Shown here: positions 7,814 through 15,036 of the stretch, piece by piece
Layout of the letters: each line of letters starts with the position of its first letter
How positions within the stretch are numbered: position 1 is the stretch's first letter
NCBI RefSeq assembly: GCF_947504135.1
Contig: NZ_CANNGG010000004.1
Coordinates: 62,001-126,000 of the forward strand
Origin: an uncultured Tenacibaculum sp.
GTDB taxonomy: Bacteria; Bacteroidota; Bacteroidia; Flavobacteriales; Flavobacteriaceae
Reading direction: 5' to 3'
DNA: 64,000 nt
Notes under the pieces: generated by a model
Database searches by the model: none
Seen by the model: only the letters and a program-made list of their open reading frames with translations
Told to the model about the DNA's origin: nothing
Made by a program: the position numbers and the translations under genes

Positions 7814-8584
7814 TTATTCGATTTCTATCAAATTTTCTTTCTTAATCAATCTACCTCGATTTCCTTTTTCAATTATTAAATGATAGTCTCCGACTTTTCC
7901 AATATTCTTACATTTTATTTTATTATATTCTTTTTTAATTGGATTAAATATTGTAACATAATCATTTTTATTTGATAAGTTTATTTTTGCAGACACTTTA
8001 GCTTGTTCAATAACAATCAGATTAATACACAAAAAAACTATTAAACGAATAATAATTAATTTTTCTGATTTATCAGATTTTCGCATATAAATAACCCTTT
8101 TTATAGCTCTGTATGCGATAGTCATAGTTATCAATATGATTATTAAATTTAAATCAATCGCACCATTGTCGTTTTCATAAATATTAGTATTACTTATAAT
8201 TAATTCGCTGAAACTTTTTTCAATTGTTACCAATGAGAAAAAGTCTAATTTAAAATATAATAGAGTTATAAATATCAAAACAATTATTGATAAGAAAAGC
8301 TTTATAAATCTAAAAATCGATTTTTTATTTATTCTGCGGCTGTAAGATTCAATTAGAAGTGCTATTGAAATAATACACAGAAAACCAAAAAAACCAGGGA
8401 CTAATTGTATGATTCCATAAATCAATTTTGAAAATACATCTAGACTATCTGCATATGAAAAGTAGTTTATTTCAAAAGTTTGAAAGTATGAGTAAGTAAA
8501 TAGTGCATTTAAAAATATAAAATATACCGTGATCATTTTAACTGATATTTCGCTATTGATATATTTTAAAATTTGTGTTTTCAA
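7814..8584 (-). CDS. Hypothetical multi-pass membrane protein (cassette)
   Basis: A 256-residue protein that I do not recognise. Predicted membrane segments lie near residues 16-34, 52-80, 93-112, 142-158 and 173-193. Between the third and fourth is an acidic, Asn-rich loop. The last 60 residues form a basic soluble tail (NPIKKEYNKIKCKNIGKVGD, IIEKGNRGRLIKKENLIEIE). It is the single gene of its cassette; the start codon lies 15 bp from the boundary in site E and the stop is 7 bp before site D. It is very AT-rich even for this genome. Function unknown. Confidence 0.6.
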   Translation of the reverse strand: MKTQILKYINSEISVKMITVYFIFLNALFTYSYFQTFEINYFSYADSLDVFSKLIYGIIQLVPGFFGFLCIISIALLIESYSRRINKKSIFRFIKLFLSIIVLIFITLLYFKLDFFSLVTIEKSFSELIISNTNIYENDNGAIDLNLIIILITMTIAYRAIKRVIYMRKSDKSEKLIIIRLIVFLCINLIVIEQAKVSAKINLSNKNDYVTIFNPIKKEYNKIKCKNIGKVGDYHLIIEKGNRGRLIKKENLIEIE

Positions 8585-8598
8585 TTTTTTTTATATTA

Positions 8599-8732
8599 TT
8601 GCCAACGGTCTTGTATAACAATCAGTTGCGGGTTGATTAAAAACTAAGATAGCTAAAATTACCGACTTTTATGCTTGCGCGGTTGTGTCCGCAGGACACA
8701 AAGCCGCAATTGTTGTTATACGTTGTTATGCC
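8599..8732 (-). repeat. attC-like site E (3' of the PLD-domain cassette)
   Basis: Minus strand: opens GGCATAAC (8732-8725) and closes CCGTTGGCAA (ending 8599). The arms GTATAACAACAATTGCGG and CCGCAACTGATTGTTATAC pair, with inner hairpin TGTCC-gca-GGACA. The opening 10 bases GTGGCATAAC pair with the cassette start GTTATGCCAC in site F. The last codons of the PLD gene are inside this site. Confidence 0.85.
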
Positions 8733-10470
8733 ACGTTTTTATTCCGATTTCAATTGTTTTTATCAAAGATTTTGATATCCAATTTAGAAACTTTTTGTCA
8801 TTAACATAATTCACATATTTTGGTGAATATTTGTAATAAAACGAAATAAACTTTTTCCCATATCGATACTTACTTAAAATATTATCTCTATAATCTCTTA
8901 AAAAAAGAACGTTTGGATGGTCATAATCTCCATAAACCATCGTTGCTACATAACATCCTTCCTTCTTTTTGTTTTCTATTTCTCGTAATCTATCTCTTTC
9001 TGCGCTATATTTTTCTAATAATGTATCAATTTTTGATGGGTTTAAATAATGAGCCTTAAGTTCATTTAATTCAGACAATGATGGTTTAGTGCTCAAATGA
9101 GCAATTTTATTGTAGAAACTCTCGTATTTATAGTTTTCTTCGCTGAGAAATAAATATTCGTCATCTTCTGTATGTTTACTACCGGTTATTTTAAAAGTTT
9201 CAATTAAGGAAAAGTCAGGTATTGAGTACCTATCTATAATATGACCCTTTTCTTTGTAGTTATTATAATCTACAAATGGTTTCCATACTTGATTTTTTGA
9301 CTTTACTTTATGTAAAATTGGATATTCTACGAGGTCCACGTAATCATTTTTTGGCTCTCTTACCCAATTGCCATATTTAAATGGAACTACAATTTTGTTT
9401 TCAACACTTAAAATTCCAATTCTTGATACAGACTTTTCATAATTGCTAACAACCATACTATAATTTGATAGAACTCTCATTACATAATATGGAATATTAG
9501 TTTTTTTAAGTTTATTGTTCAGAAAATACGGTTTCAAGTTTGAATGCATCGCGGTAAGATGCATTATATAAAGTTTATCATTTACCTTATATGTATATCT
9601 TATTTTTTCAGATTTTGGCTGTCCATCTCTGTTAATAGAGTACAGGTAATATCGGGTTCTTGCACTTTGGTAATTACTAATATTATGTTCTTCTACGACA
9701 TAATCATTTTGTTTAAATTCTGAAACGCCGTTGCTGTCAAATTTACTTCCGTGAATAAATCCAAATTTTTGAGGTAGTTCTGTTTTTTGTTGTTTTATTT
9801 TTAGAAGTTTATTTACAGAATACTTGGTTTGCAAAAAATGATAAAACCACAAAAAAGATTTTTGTTCAGCCTCATTTTTTATAATGTAAATATGACCGAA
9901 AATTTTGGAAATTCGATTTTCTTTTGAAGTTCTCGTATTTAATGTATTTATGAAGTAGGGGTAACTATAATTAGGCCAGTTTGAATAAAAATCTTCAAAC
10001 TCGAAATGTAAATTTTCTAAATTAGATAAAGAGTATTCAAAATGATTGTCTATAGTTGTACATTTTGAAGACAGATTATTAAATTGGTCTGTGAATTTTT
10101 TTGCAAATTCAAAATCATCGTATGTTATCTGAATGTTTTCTTCGTTAGAAGAAGCATTTATTGTCCAATTATATGAGCCGTTGATAACTGTTTGGTTATC
10201 TATGATACAAAATTTATTGTGCATCAATTTTTTTGACAAAAAGATTTTAGCTTTACTATAATATAAATCTTTAAATAGCTCTTTTTGATTAACGTGGTCA
10301 TCGTAAATTATAATCTCAACATTAACGTTGTTTTTTATTAATGCATTAACCTCTTTGATAATAGTTTTGTCAGTAAACCAAGCTACAGCTATTTTTAAAT
10401 CTGAATTACAGTCACGCAGATTATCAATAATGTTTTTACGTATATTGGTAAAGTGAACTTCTTGATTCAT
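8716..10470 (-). CDS. Phospholipase D-like protein with CFI-box C-terminus
   Basis: A 584-residue protein. The N-terminus is a single PLD-type catalytic half (residues about 8-130) with MHNKFCIIDNQTVINGSYNW: H84, K86 and D91, then G98-S99. This is the HKD signature shared by Nuc-like nucleases, helicase-associated effectors and lipases. The middle is unassigned and includes one WG-repeat-like stretch (RIGILSVENKIVVPFKYGNW). The C-terminal 79 residues begin CYVATMVYGDYDHPNVLFLR and continue YYKYSPKYV, the CFI-box C-terminal motif. No signal peptide. A cytoplasmic nuclease with a defence role is plausible but unproven. The final residues TWHNNV are encoded by attC-like site E. Confidence 0.75.
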   Translation of the reverse strand: MNQEVHFTNIRKNIIDNLRDCNSDLKIAVAWFTDKTIIKEVNALIKNNVNVEIIIYDDHVNQKELFKDLYYSKAKIFLSKKLMHNKFCIIDNQTVINGSYNWTINASSNEENIQITYDDFEFAKKFTDQFNNLSSKCTTIDNHFEYSLSNLENLHFEFEDFYSNWPNYSYPYFINTLNTRTSKENRISKIFGHIYIIKNEAEQKSFLWFYHFLQTKYSVNKLLKIKQQKTELPQKFGFIHGSKFDSNGVSEFKQNDYVVEEHNISNYQSARTRYYLYSINRDGQPKSEKIRYTYKVNDKLYIMHLTAMHSNLKPYFLNNKLKKTNIPYYVMRVLSNYSMVVSNYEKSVSRIGILSVENKIVVPFKYGNWVREPKNDYVDLVEYPILHKVKSKNQVWKPFVDYNNYKEKGHIIDRYSIPDFSLIETFKITGSKHTEDDEYLFLSEENYKYESFYNKIAHLSTKPSLSELNELKAHYLNPSKIDTLLEKYSAERDRLREIENKKKEGCYVATMVYGDYDHPNVLFLRDYRDNILSKYRYGKKFISFYYKYSPKYVNYVNDKKFLNWISKSLIKTIEIGIKTWHNNV

Positions 10471-10497
10471 AAATCTTACAGATGATTTTTCAAATGT

Positions 10498-10636
10498 GGC
10501 ATAACGGTTTTGGCTATGGTTTCGTTACGGAATGGTACGCGAGTATCATTCCGCAGTAACCATAAATTTAGCAAAAAGGCTCGAAATTCCGATTAGGAAT
10601 TTCAGCCGTAATGAACTATAGCCTGTGTTGGGCACA
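10498..10636 (-). repeat. attC-like site F (3' of the lipoprotein cassette)
   Basis: Minus strand: opens TGTGCCCAAC (10636-10627) and closes CCGTTATGCC (ending 10498). The outer arms GGCTATAGTTCATTACGG and CCGTAACGAAACCATAGCC pair. Two strong inner hairpins are GAAATTCC-taatc-GGAATTTC and GGAATG...CATTCC. The opening 10 bases pair with the cassette start in site G. It shares the GGCTAT arm type with site G. Confidence 0.85.
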
Positions 10637-10637
10637 G

Positions 10638-11405
10638 TTATTTATATTTTATTACACGGATTATTATTCTTTTCAGAAGTCCGTTTTCAATTACCTTTTT
10701 TTCAGTCCAATTGTCAAATTCGTCCATTTTATACACGAATTTCTGATTTGACAGCAATGAATCTGTATCATTATATTCCTTAAGTCCGATAAAATTCTTT
10801 CCGTCAAATTCATATACTGCTTTTCGGTTCTGTCCTTGTCTGCGAAGATTGATTGATAAAATACTATCAACTTTTTCGTCAGTATTGAAGTATGTGCTTA
10901 CCGTCGTATTTCTAATGGTATCATTAGTTTCTTTGTCAAGAAATATTTGTCTCATTATTGACTTCTCTTTGGTATCGTCATTCCTGTAATAATAAGTTTC
11001 TATTTGCTCAAACCTTTCGGTTTCATTATCTAAAATTCCGCTTGATTGAAAAAGCAAAGAGTTTTTGTATGAATAGTTTACTTTAAATGGTAGACTGTCC
11101 GCTGACATTTTCACAATCTCTTGCTTTAATCCGTCAAAATAGTCATAGATATACTCAATTTCCATTTGTTCATTGTCAAACAAAGTTCTTCGAGTTTGAA
11201 GAGCTAATTGGTCGTCATCTCTATATTTTTTTATTGCAATTAAAAGTGTGTCGCGAATTTCGTTTTTTAAAGAATCTTCTTGAATGCGAATCGTAAATTC
11301 AGTTATTTCTTCAGCACTTTTAGTCAATCCGTTGTCCCAAATCTTCTTTTGTTTACTGCAACCAATTATGGATAAAGAAAAAAATAATATCAGTAGTCTG
11401 TTCAT
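10638..11405 (-). CDS. Hypothetical lipoprotein (cassette)
   Basis: A 255-residue secreted lipoprotein: signal peptide MNRLLILFFSLSIIGC with the lipobox Cys at 16. The rest is a soluble, beta-rich region of short repeated Tyr/Asp strands (YSYKNSLLFQSSGIL, ETYYYRNDDTKEKS, YEFDGKNFIGLKEYN, YKMDEFDNWTEKKV). The C-terminus DNWTEKKVIENG...IRVIKYK resembles that of the neighbouring 11558-12700 protein (GNWNEIIKKVNG...IRKIEYYK), so two adjacent cassettes carry related proteins. The stop codon is 1 bp before site F. Function unknown; the repeat style recalls RHS/MORN-like beta sheets. Confidence 0.65.
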   Translation of the reverse strand: MNRLLILFFSLSIIGCSKQKKIWDNGLTKSAEEITEFTIRIQEDSLKNEIRDTLLIAIKKYRDDDQLALQTRRTLFDNEQMEIEYIYDYFDGLKQEIVKMSADSLPFKVNYSYKNSLLFQSSGILDNETERFEQIETYYYRNDDTKEKSIMRQIFLDKETNDTIRNTTVSTYFNTDEKVDSILSINLRRQGQNRKAVYEFDGKNFIGLKEYNDTDSLLSNQKFVYKMDEFDNWTEKKVIENGLLKRIIIRVIKYK

Positions 11406-11416
11406 TTGGTTTTAAT

Positions 11417-11553
11417 TGTGCCCAACGGTCTCGGCTATGAGTAGTTGCGTGATTTAGCACTTAACTTTGCAAGTACACACCAAGCTGAAAATCCGCAAGG
11501 ATTTTCAGAAGTAGGCGAGAACCAGCAATTACTTATAGCCATTGTTGTAATGC
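11417..11553 (-). repeat. attC-like site G (3' of the first cassette)
   Basis: Minus strand: opens GCATTACAAC (11553-11544) and closes CCGTTGGGCA (to 11417). The arms GGCTATAAGTAATTGC and GCAACTACTCATAGCC pair. The inner hairpin CTGAAAATCC-ttgc-GGATTTTCAG is perfect over 10 bp. The opening 10 bases are the reverse complement of GTTGTAATGC at 12813-12804, which marks the start of the first cassette. Confidence 0.85.
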
Positions 11554-11557
11554 GTTT

Positions 11558-12700
11558 TTATTTATAGTATTCTATTTTTCTTATCCATTTGTATAATTGA
11601 ACTCCGTTTACTTTTTTAATAATTTCATTCCAATTCCCTTTAGCATCATATTTGTACTCAAAATCCACTTGGTACTTTTTCATTTCTTTAGATGGCCAAT
11701 CTTCTTCTTTATATTCTAAAGATATTATTTTGTCATCTTTATAGATATATTTCTCAACTCTTTTAGCATCTGATTCCTTTTCAGAACAACAATACCTTTT
11801 AATTAATCGATTTTTTTTATCATATACAGAGTGATTAAAAGTTGGTTTAACCTTTATATAACCATTTATTCTTTTAGTTTGAATAAGATTATTGTTTTTG
11901 TCATATTCATAAAATATGTTTTCAACTAATTTTGGGTTTTTATGATTTTCATCATCTTCATATAAATCAAAACGTTGTCTTTGGATTAATCTATTAGATT
12001 CATCGTACCTATAGACAAAATCTTTGTAGATACTCCCTATAGAGTCGTGAGCTCCATAAGACCAACTTTTTTCTCCAATTTTTTTCCAGCTATTTGGGTT
12101 TTTATAAATCCGATAAAGTAATTTTCCGTCAGCATTATATTTGTATATATATTCATCTGTATTTCCGTAATCGTCGTGAGATTTAAAACGAATTAATTTA
12201 CCTTCTGCGTCAAATCTTTTATATTTGAAAGAGAAAATATCATATTCAAAGTTTTCGTAAACGATGTTTTCGTGATAATCATTTTCGTAATAATGAGTTT
12301 CAGTACCAACCGAATATTTAGATGAATCTATTTTTCTAGTCAGCCTATCCTTTTTGTCATATTTGTATTTGTAAGAATCCATAAATGAATCCTTTTTTGT
12401 AAACCAAATATCTTTTGTTATTTTTCCTTTTTGATTAAAATGTCTCTCATAGTTTATGTAGTAACAGAATTGGGTCGAGTACCAAGTTCTATTAAATCTA
12501 GATATTGTTGATTCTGGTCCCATAAAACCTGAATGACCATAATCGTCATAGTACAGAAATTGAGGATTTTCTTTTTCTGTAAGAAATTCAACTTTCTCTC
12601 TTATTTTTTTGACTTTCCCATAAATAGAGTCTTTTTGCTGACCAAAACAAATTGAAAATAAAAATAGTAGTGAAATTGTTAAGAGGTTTGGTTTTTTCAT
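11558..12700 (-). CDS. Hypothetical secreted YD/RHS-like repeat protein (first cassette)
   Basis: A 380-residue exported protein with a signal peptide (MKKPNLLTISLLFLFSICFG, cleaved before QQKD). The mature part is a run of Tyr-Asp beta-hairpins (YKYDKKDRLTRKIDS, FKYKRFDAEGKLIRF, YIYKYNADGKLLYRI, FVYRYDESNRLIQRQ, FYEYDKNNNLIQTKR, FEYKYDAKGNWNEII), like the core of RHS/YD-repeat proteins but without a toxin domain. It is the first cassette behind the recombinase and therefore the one best placed for transcription from the promoter at 12935-12966. Its C-terminus resembles that of the next cassette's lipoprotein. The molecular role is unknown. Confidence 0.7.
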   Translation of the reverse strand: MKKPNLLTISLLFLFSICFGQQKDSIYGKVKKIREKVEFLTEKENPQFLYYDDYGHSGFMGPESTISRFNRTWYSTQFCYYINYERHFNQKGKITKDIWFTKKDSFMDSYKYKYDKKDRLTRKIDSSKYSVGTETHYYENDYHENIVYENFEYDIFSFKYKRFDAEGKLIRFKSHDDYGNTDEYIYKYNADGKLLYRIYKNPNSWKKIGEKSWSYGAHDSIGSIYKDFVYRYDESNRLIQRQRFDLYEDDENHKNPKLVENIFYEYDKNNNLIQTKRINGYIKVKPTFNHSVYDKKNRLIKRYCCSEKESDAKRVEKYIYKDDKIISLEYKEEDWPSKEMKKYQVDFEYKYDAKGNWNEIIKKVNGVQLYKWIRKIEYYK

Positions 12701-12803
12701 TTTTGTTAGTTTTCAACTAAATTATTTTACGTTTAATAATTCAAAAAAGATTAAATGAGTAAAGTCTTATTTTTTAGTGTGACTGTCTATTTGTTTGTTA
12801 AAT

Positions 12804-12951
12804 GCATTACAACTAGTTTATATACGTATATTTTTGCTTTATAGCTTCCTTTTTTGGAAGGATATGCGGAATAATAATTGTTTTTTATACGACTATGATT
12901 CAGCAATTTTTAAAAGCAATTTTTTCATTTAAACCAAAAATAATATAAAAT
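12804..12951 (-). other. Candidate attI-like insertion site next to the recombinase
   Basis: This non-coding stretch lies between the recombinase stop and the first cassette. The first cassette boundary is GTTGTAATGC (12813-12804), identical to the reverse complement of the opening of site G. Just upstream on the minus strand are AATATACGTATAT (a palindrome), a TTCC-aaaaaa-GGAA hairpin and CCGCATATCC. It lacks the long palindrome of the attC-like sites, as expected for an attI. Assignment as attI rests on position and boundary sequence. Confidence 0.6.
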
Positions 12952-12966
12952 TTATAAATTTTCAAA
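12935..12966 (-). promoter_or_regulatory. Candidate cassette promoter (Pc) overlapping the recombinase 3' end
   Basis: Minus strand: TTTG (12966-12963), 20 bp, then TATTTTTG (12942-12935). This is an exact match to the Bacteroidota consensus TTTG-N19-21-TAnnTTTG. It begins inside the last codons of the recombinase and points into the array, with a predicted start near 12928. It would transcribe the first cassettes, the job done by Pc in integrons. Confidence 0.6.
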
Positions 12967-14052
12967 AGGATTTTTAATATTTGATAATTTCTTGCTAGAA
13001 ACATGCGTGTAAATCATCGTGGTTTTCGGACTACTATGCCCTAACAACTCTTGAATATAGCGAATATCAGTGCCGTTTTCTAACAAATGTGTAGCAAAAC
13101 TATGACGTAAAGTATGTAAAGTAACAGGTTTATGAATTCCTGCTAAGTATAAGCTCTTTTTTAATACTTTTTGCGAGCTCGTAGCCGAATACATCAACCC
13201 ATTTTTTCCTTCAAATAAAAAATGGGTAGGTTTGTATTGCTTATAATATGTTCGTAACAATGTTAAAAATGAAGGAGCCAATAATGTGTATCGATCTTTT
13301 TTACCTTTTGCATTTTTAATATGAATAAGCATTCTTTTACTATCAATATCCTTTAACGTTAATCGTAAGGCTTCACCAATTCGCAATCCGCCAGAATACA
13401 ATAAGCTAAGCAGGGTTTTGTGTTTTAAATTATGAGTGTTGTCTAATAACAACTTAACTTCCGAAAGACTTAAAACCACAGGTAATTTCTTTTCTTTTTT
13501 AGGACGTTGAATAGCTAAGCTCTCTATTTCTAAGTTTTTATATTCTAAATATTTTTTAATACCGTTAATACATTGATTTTGGTAAGAAATAGATCGGTTT
13601 TTTCGTACAATAAAATCGTAATTAAATTGCTCTATTAGCCTTTTGTTATAGTCAAAGTTGTTTTTTAAAACACAATATTTAATAAAAAAGTGAGCTACTT
13701 CAATATAAGTATTTACAGTATTCTCACTATACCTTTTTTCTTGAAGCCAACGTTTAAATCGTTTTATATCAGTCAATTTTTCATAAGGAATAATAACCGT
13801 GTGTATATCATTTTTTTGAGGAAGAGAATTTATGACGCTCCAATTGTTGTTTTTTATATGTTGAAGAAGTTTCTCTTCATTTTTTAATGAATAAGGAATG
13901 TAAAAAGTTTTATGAGTTTTACTCCATTTTACCGTTTCAATAGATTTTATAGATGTCTTTATATCATCATGATAGCCAAATTTAATAGCAATTTGTAAAT
14001 GTCCTTTATGATTAAATTGGCATAAGGTAATTTCTTTGGATAACTTTTTCAT
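12952..14052 (-). CDS. Tyrosine recombinase, proposed cassette integrase
   Basis: A 366-residue tyrosine recombinase. Residues 1-85 are an extra N-terminal domain. A SAM-like core-binding domain follows (about 88-175), then the catalytic domain with R224 (SGGLRIGEALRL), K249 (NAKGKKDRY), H313 and R316 (LHTLRHSFATHLL), H339 (LLGHSS) and Y348 (TTMIYTHV). All catalytic residues are present. The ending IKNPFENL is like the IntI ending (SPLDxL). The roughly 16-residue insertion diagnostic of IntI, expected between K249 and H313, is absent, so it is Xer/IntI-like rather than a classical IntI. It sits at the upstream end of the array facing the cassettes. Its use of the attC-like sites is inferred from position. 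Confidence 0.85.
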   Translation of the reverse strand: MKKLSKEITLCQFNHKGHLQIAIKFGYHDDIKTSIKSIETVKWSKTHKTFYIPYSLKNEEKLLQHIKNNNWSVINSLPQKNDIHTVIIPYEKLTDIKRFKRWLQEKRYSENTVNTYIEVAHFFIKYCVLKNNFDYNKRLIEQFNYDFIVRKNRSISYQNQCINGIKKYLEYKNLEIESLAIQRPKKEKKLPVVLSLSEVKLLLDNTHNLKHKTLLSLLYSGGLRIGEALRLTLKDIDSKRMLIHIKNAKGKKDRYTLLAPSFLTLLRTYYKQYKPTHFLFEGKNGLMYSATSSQKVLKKSLYLAGIHKPVTLHTLRHSFATHLLENGTDIRYIQELLGHSSPKTTMIYTHVSSKKLSNIKNPFENL

Positions 14053-14071
14053 ACTGCAACTATTACACTAT

Positions 14072-14079
14072 CAAAAATA
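14072..14079 (-). promoter_or_regulatory. Recombinase promoter -7 box
   Basis: Minus strand TATTTTTG matches TAnnTTTG and lies 19 bp upstream of the recombinase start codon. No clear -33 TTTG is present at the right spacing, so strength is uncertain. Confidence 0.35.
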
Positions 14080-14126
14080 GCAAAAAAATATTTTATTTGA
14101 TAATAAGGGCTTTATAAACACAATTG

Positions 14127-14918
14127 TTAAAACCCTCGTTGTCGTTTGGCTTCAAAAGTTAAGATAGCTGCAGCAACCGATACATTCATGGAGTCTATTT
14201 CACCTTGCATTGGGATGTTGATGTTTTGGGTAGCTTCGTCTCGCCAAATTTGTGTTAAGCCTGTAGCTTCGGTACCTACTACCAAAGCCGTAGCTTTTGT
14301 GTAGTCATTTTTATGGTATTCGTTTGAGTTTTGTAGCGTAGCACTATAAATATGGATGTTGTGCTTTTGTAAAAAAGCAATAATTTCTTCAGAAGAACCT
14401 ACACCAATTTGATTGGTAAACACACAGCCTACACTAGAGCGAATGATGTTGGGATTGAATATATCCGATTTAGGATTTGCAATAAAAACAGCATCTACAT
14501 TCGCAGCATCGGCAGTACGTAACATCGCACCTATATTTCCTGGTTTTTCAATACCTTCCATAACCAATACGAGTGGAGTAGTGGTGTTGAATTCAATAGA
14601 ATTTACATCAAAACTTTTAGATTTAACCACAGCAATAATGCCTTCTGTAGTATCACGATAGGCAAGTTTTTGATATACTTCTTTTGTAATTTCGATGCAA
14701 TTAGCCGTTTGATTTTTTATTTCAGTTAGATTTTCTTCTGTGAAAAGTTCAGGTACAAAAAGTACAGTGTCAATTTCATATCCACCTTTGAGTACTAACG
14801 AAATTTCGCGTTGTCCTTCAACTAAAAAAAGTCCTTTTTTCTTACGTTCACGCGATTTTTCTTGAAGCTTTAAAAGCTCTTTTATATAGGCGTTTTGTGT
14901 ACTGCTAATCTGTTTCAT
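14127..14918 (-). CDS. TrmH/SpoU-family RNA methyltransferase
   Basis: A 263-residue SPOUT-class RNA 2'-O-methyltransferase of the RlmB/TrmH type. The N-terminal substrate-binding domain (MKQISSTQNAYIKELLKL, FLVEGQREISLVL) is typical of RlmB-like enzymes. The knotted catalytic domain contains VMEGIEKPGNIGAMLRTADA (motif 1, residues about 120-140), VVGTEATGLT (motif 2) and IPMQGEIDSMNVSVAAAI (motif 3). It probably methylates a ribose in 23S rRNA using SAM. It lies just upstream of the cassette recombinase but faces the same way with its own spacing, and belongs to the stable chromosome. The exact target nucleotide is not determinable. Confidence 0.88.
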   Translation of the reverse strand: MKQISSTQNAYIKELLKLQEKSRERKKKGLFLVEGQREISLVLKGGYEIDTVLFVPELFTEENLTEIKNQTANCIEITKEVYQKLAYRDTTEGIIAVVKSKSFDVNSIEFNTTTPLVLVMEGIEKPGNIGAMLRTADAANVDAVFIANPKSDIFNPNIIRSSVGCVFTNQIGVGSSEEIIAFLQKHNIHIYSATLQNSNEYHKNDYTKATALVVGTEATGLTQIWRDEATQNINIPMQGEIDSMNVSVAAAILTFEAKRQRGF

Positions 14919-15036
14919 TCTTGCAAAAATACGAATATAGACTTAATCAATTACCTAGAGAGAAATACATGAGTATAGAAAAGAAATGATTTAAAGTCAA
15001 GTTGCAGGAAATTAACTGTTTGGCTGTAGTTTTAGA

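Larger units (their letters stand above)
1351..14052 (-). mobile_element. Integron-like gene-cassette array with tyrosine recombinase
   Basis: Seven cassettes in one orientation are each followed by an imperfect palindrome of about 135 bp (197 bp in one case), and a tyrosine recombinase lies at the upstream end. The bases just inside each cassette's start (9-10 nt) are the exact reverse complement of the bases opening that cassette's own downstream palindrome: GTTGTAATGC, GTTGGGCACA, GTTATGCCAC, GTTGGCAATA, GTTACCTGC, GTTAGCTGC and GTTGGCTGTA. The sequence differs between cassettes but matches within each one. That is the pattern expected when a circular cassette with an attC site is opened within its core. 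Recombinase and cassettes face the same way, the inverted-integrase layout known from some chromosomal integrons. Activity is inferred. Confidence 0.85.

Noticed and set aside
1351-11553. Palindromic spacers as plain terminators or MITE copies
   Set aside because: A MITE has constant outer ends and target duplications. Here the outermost 9-10 bases vary and pair with the far end of the same cassette, not with the other end of the palindrome. Most sites lack a T run after a simple stem.
12952-14052. Tyrosine recombinase as a phage or conjugative-element integrase
   Set aside because: No phage structural, replication, relaxase or tra genes and no att duplication are present near it. All that adjoins it is the cassette array with matched boundaries.
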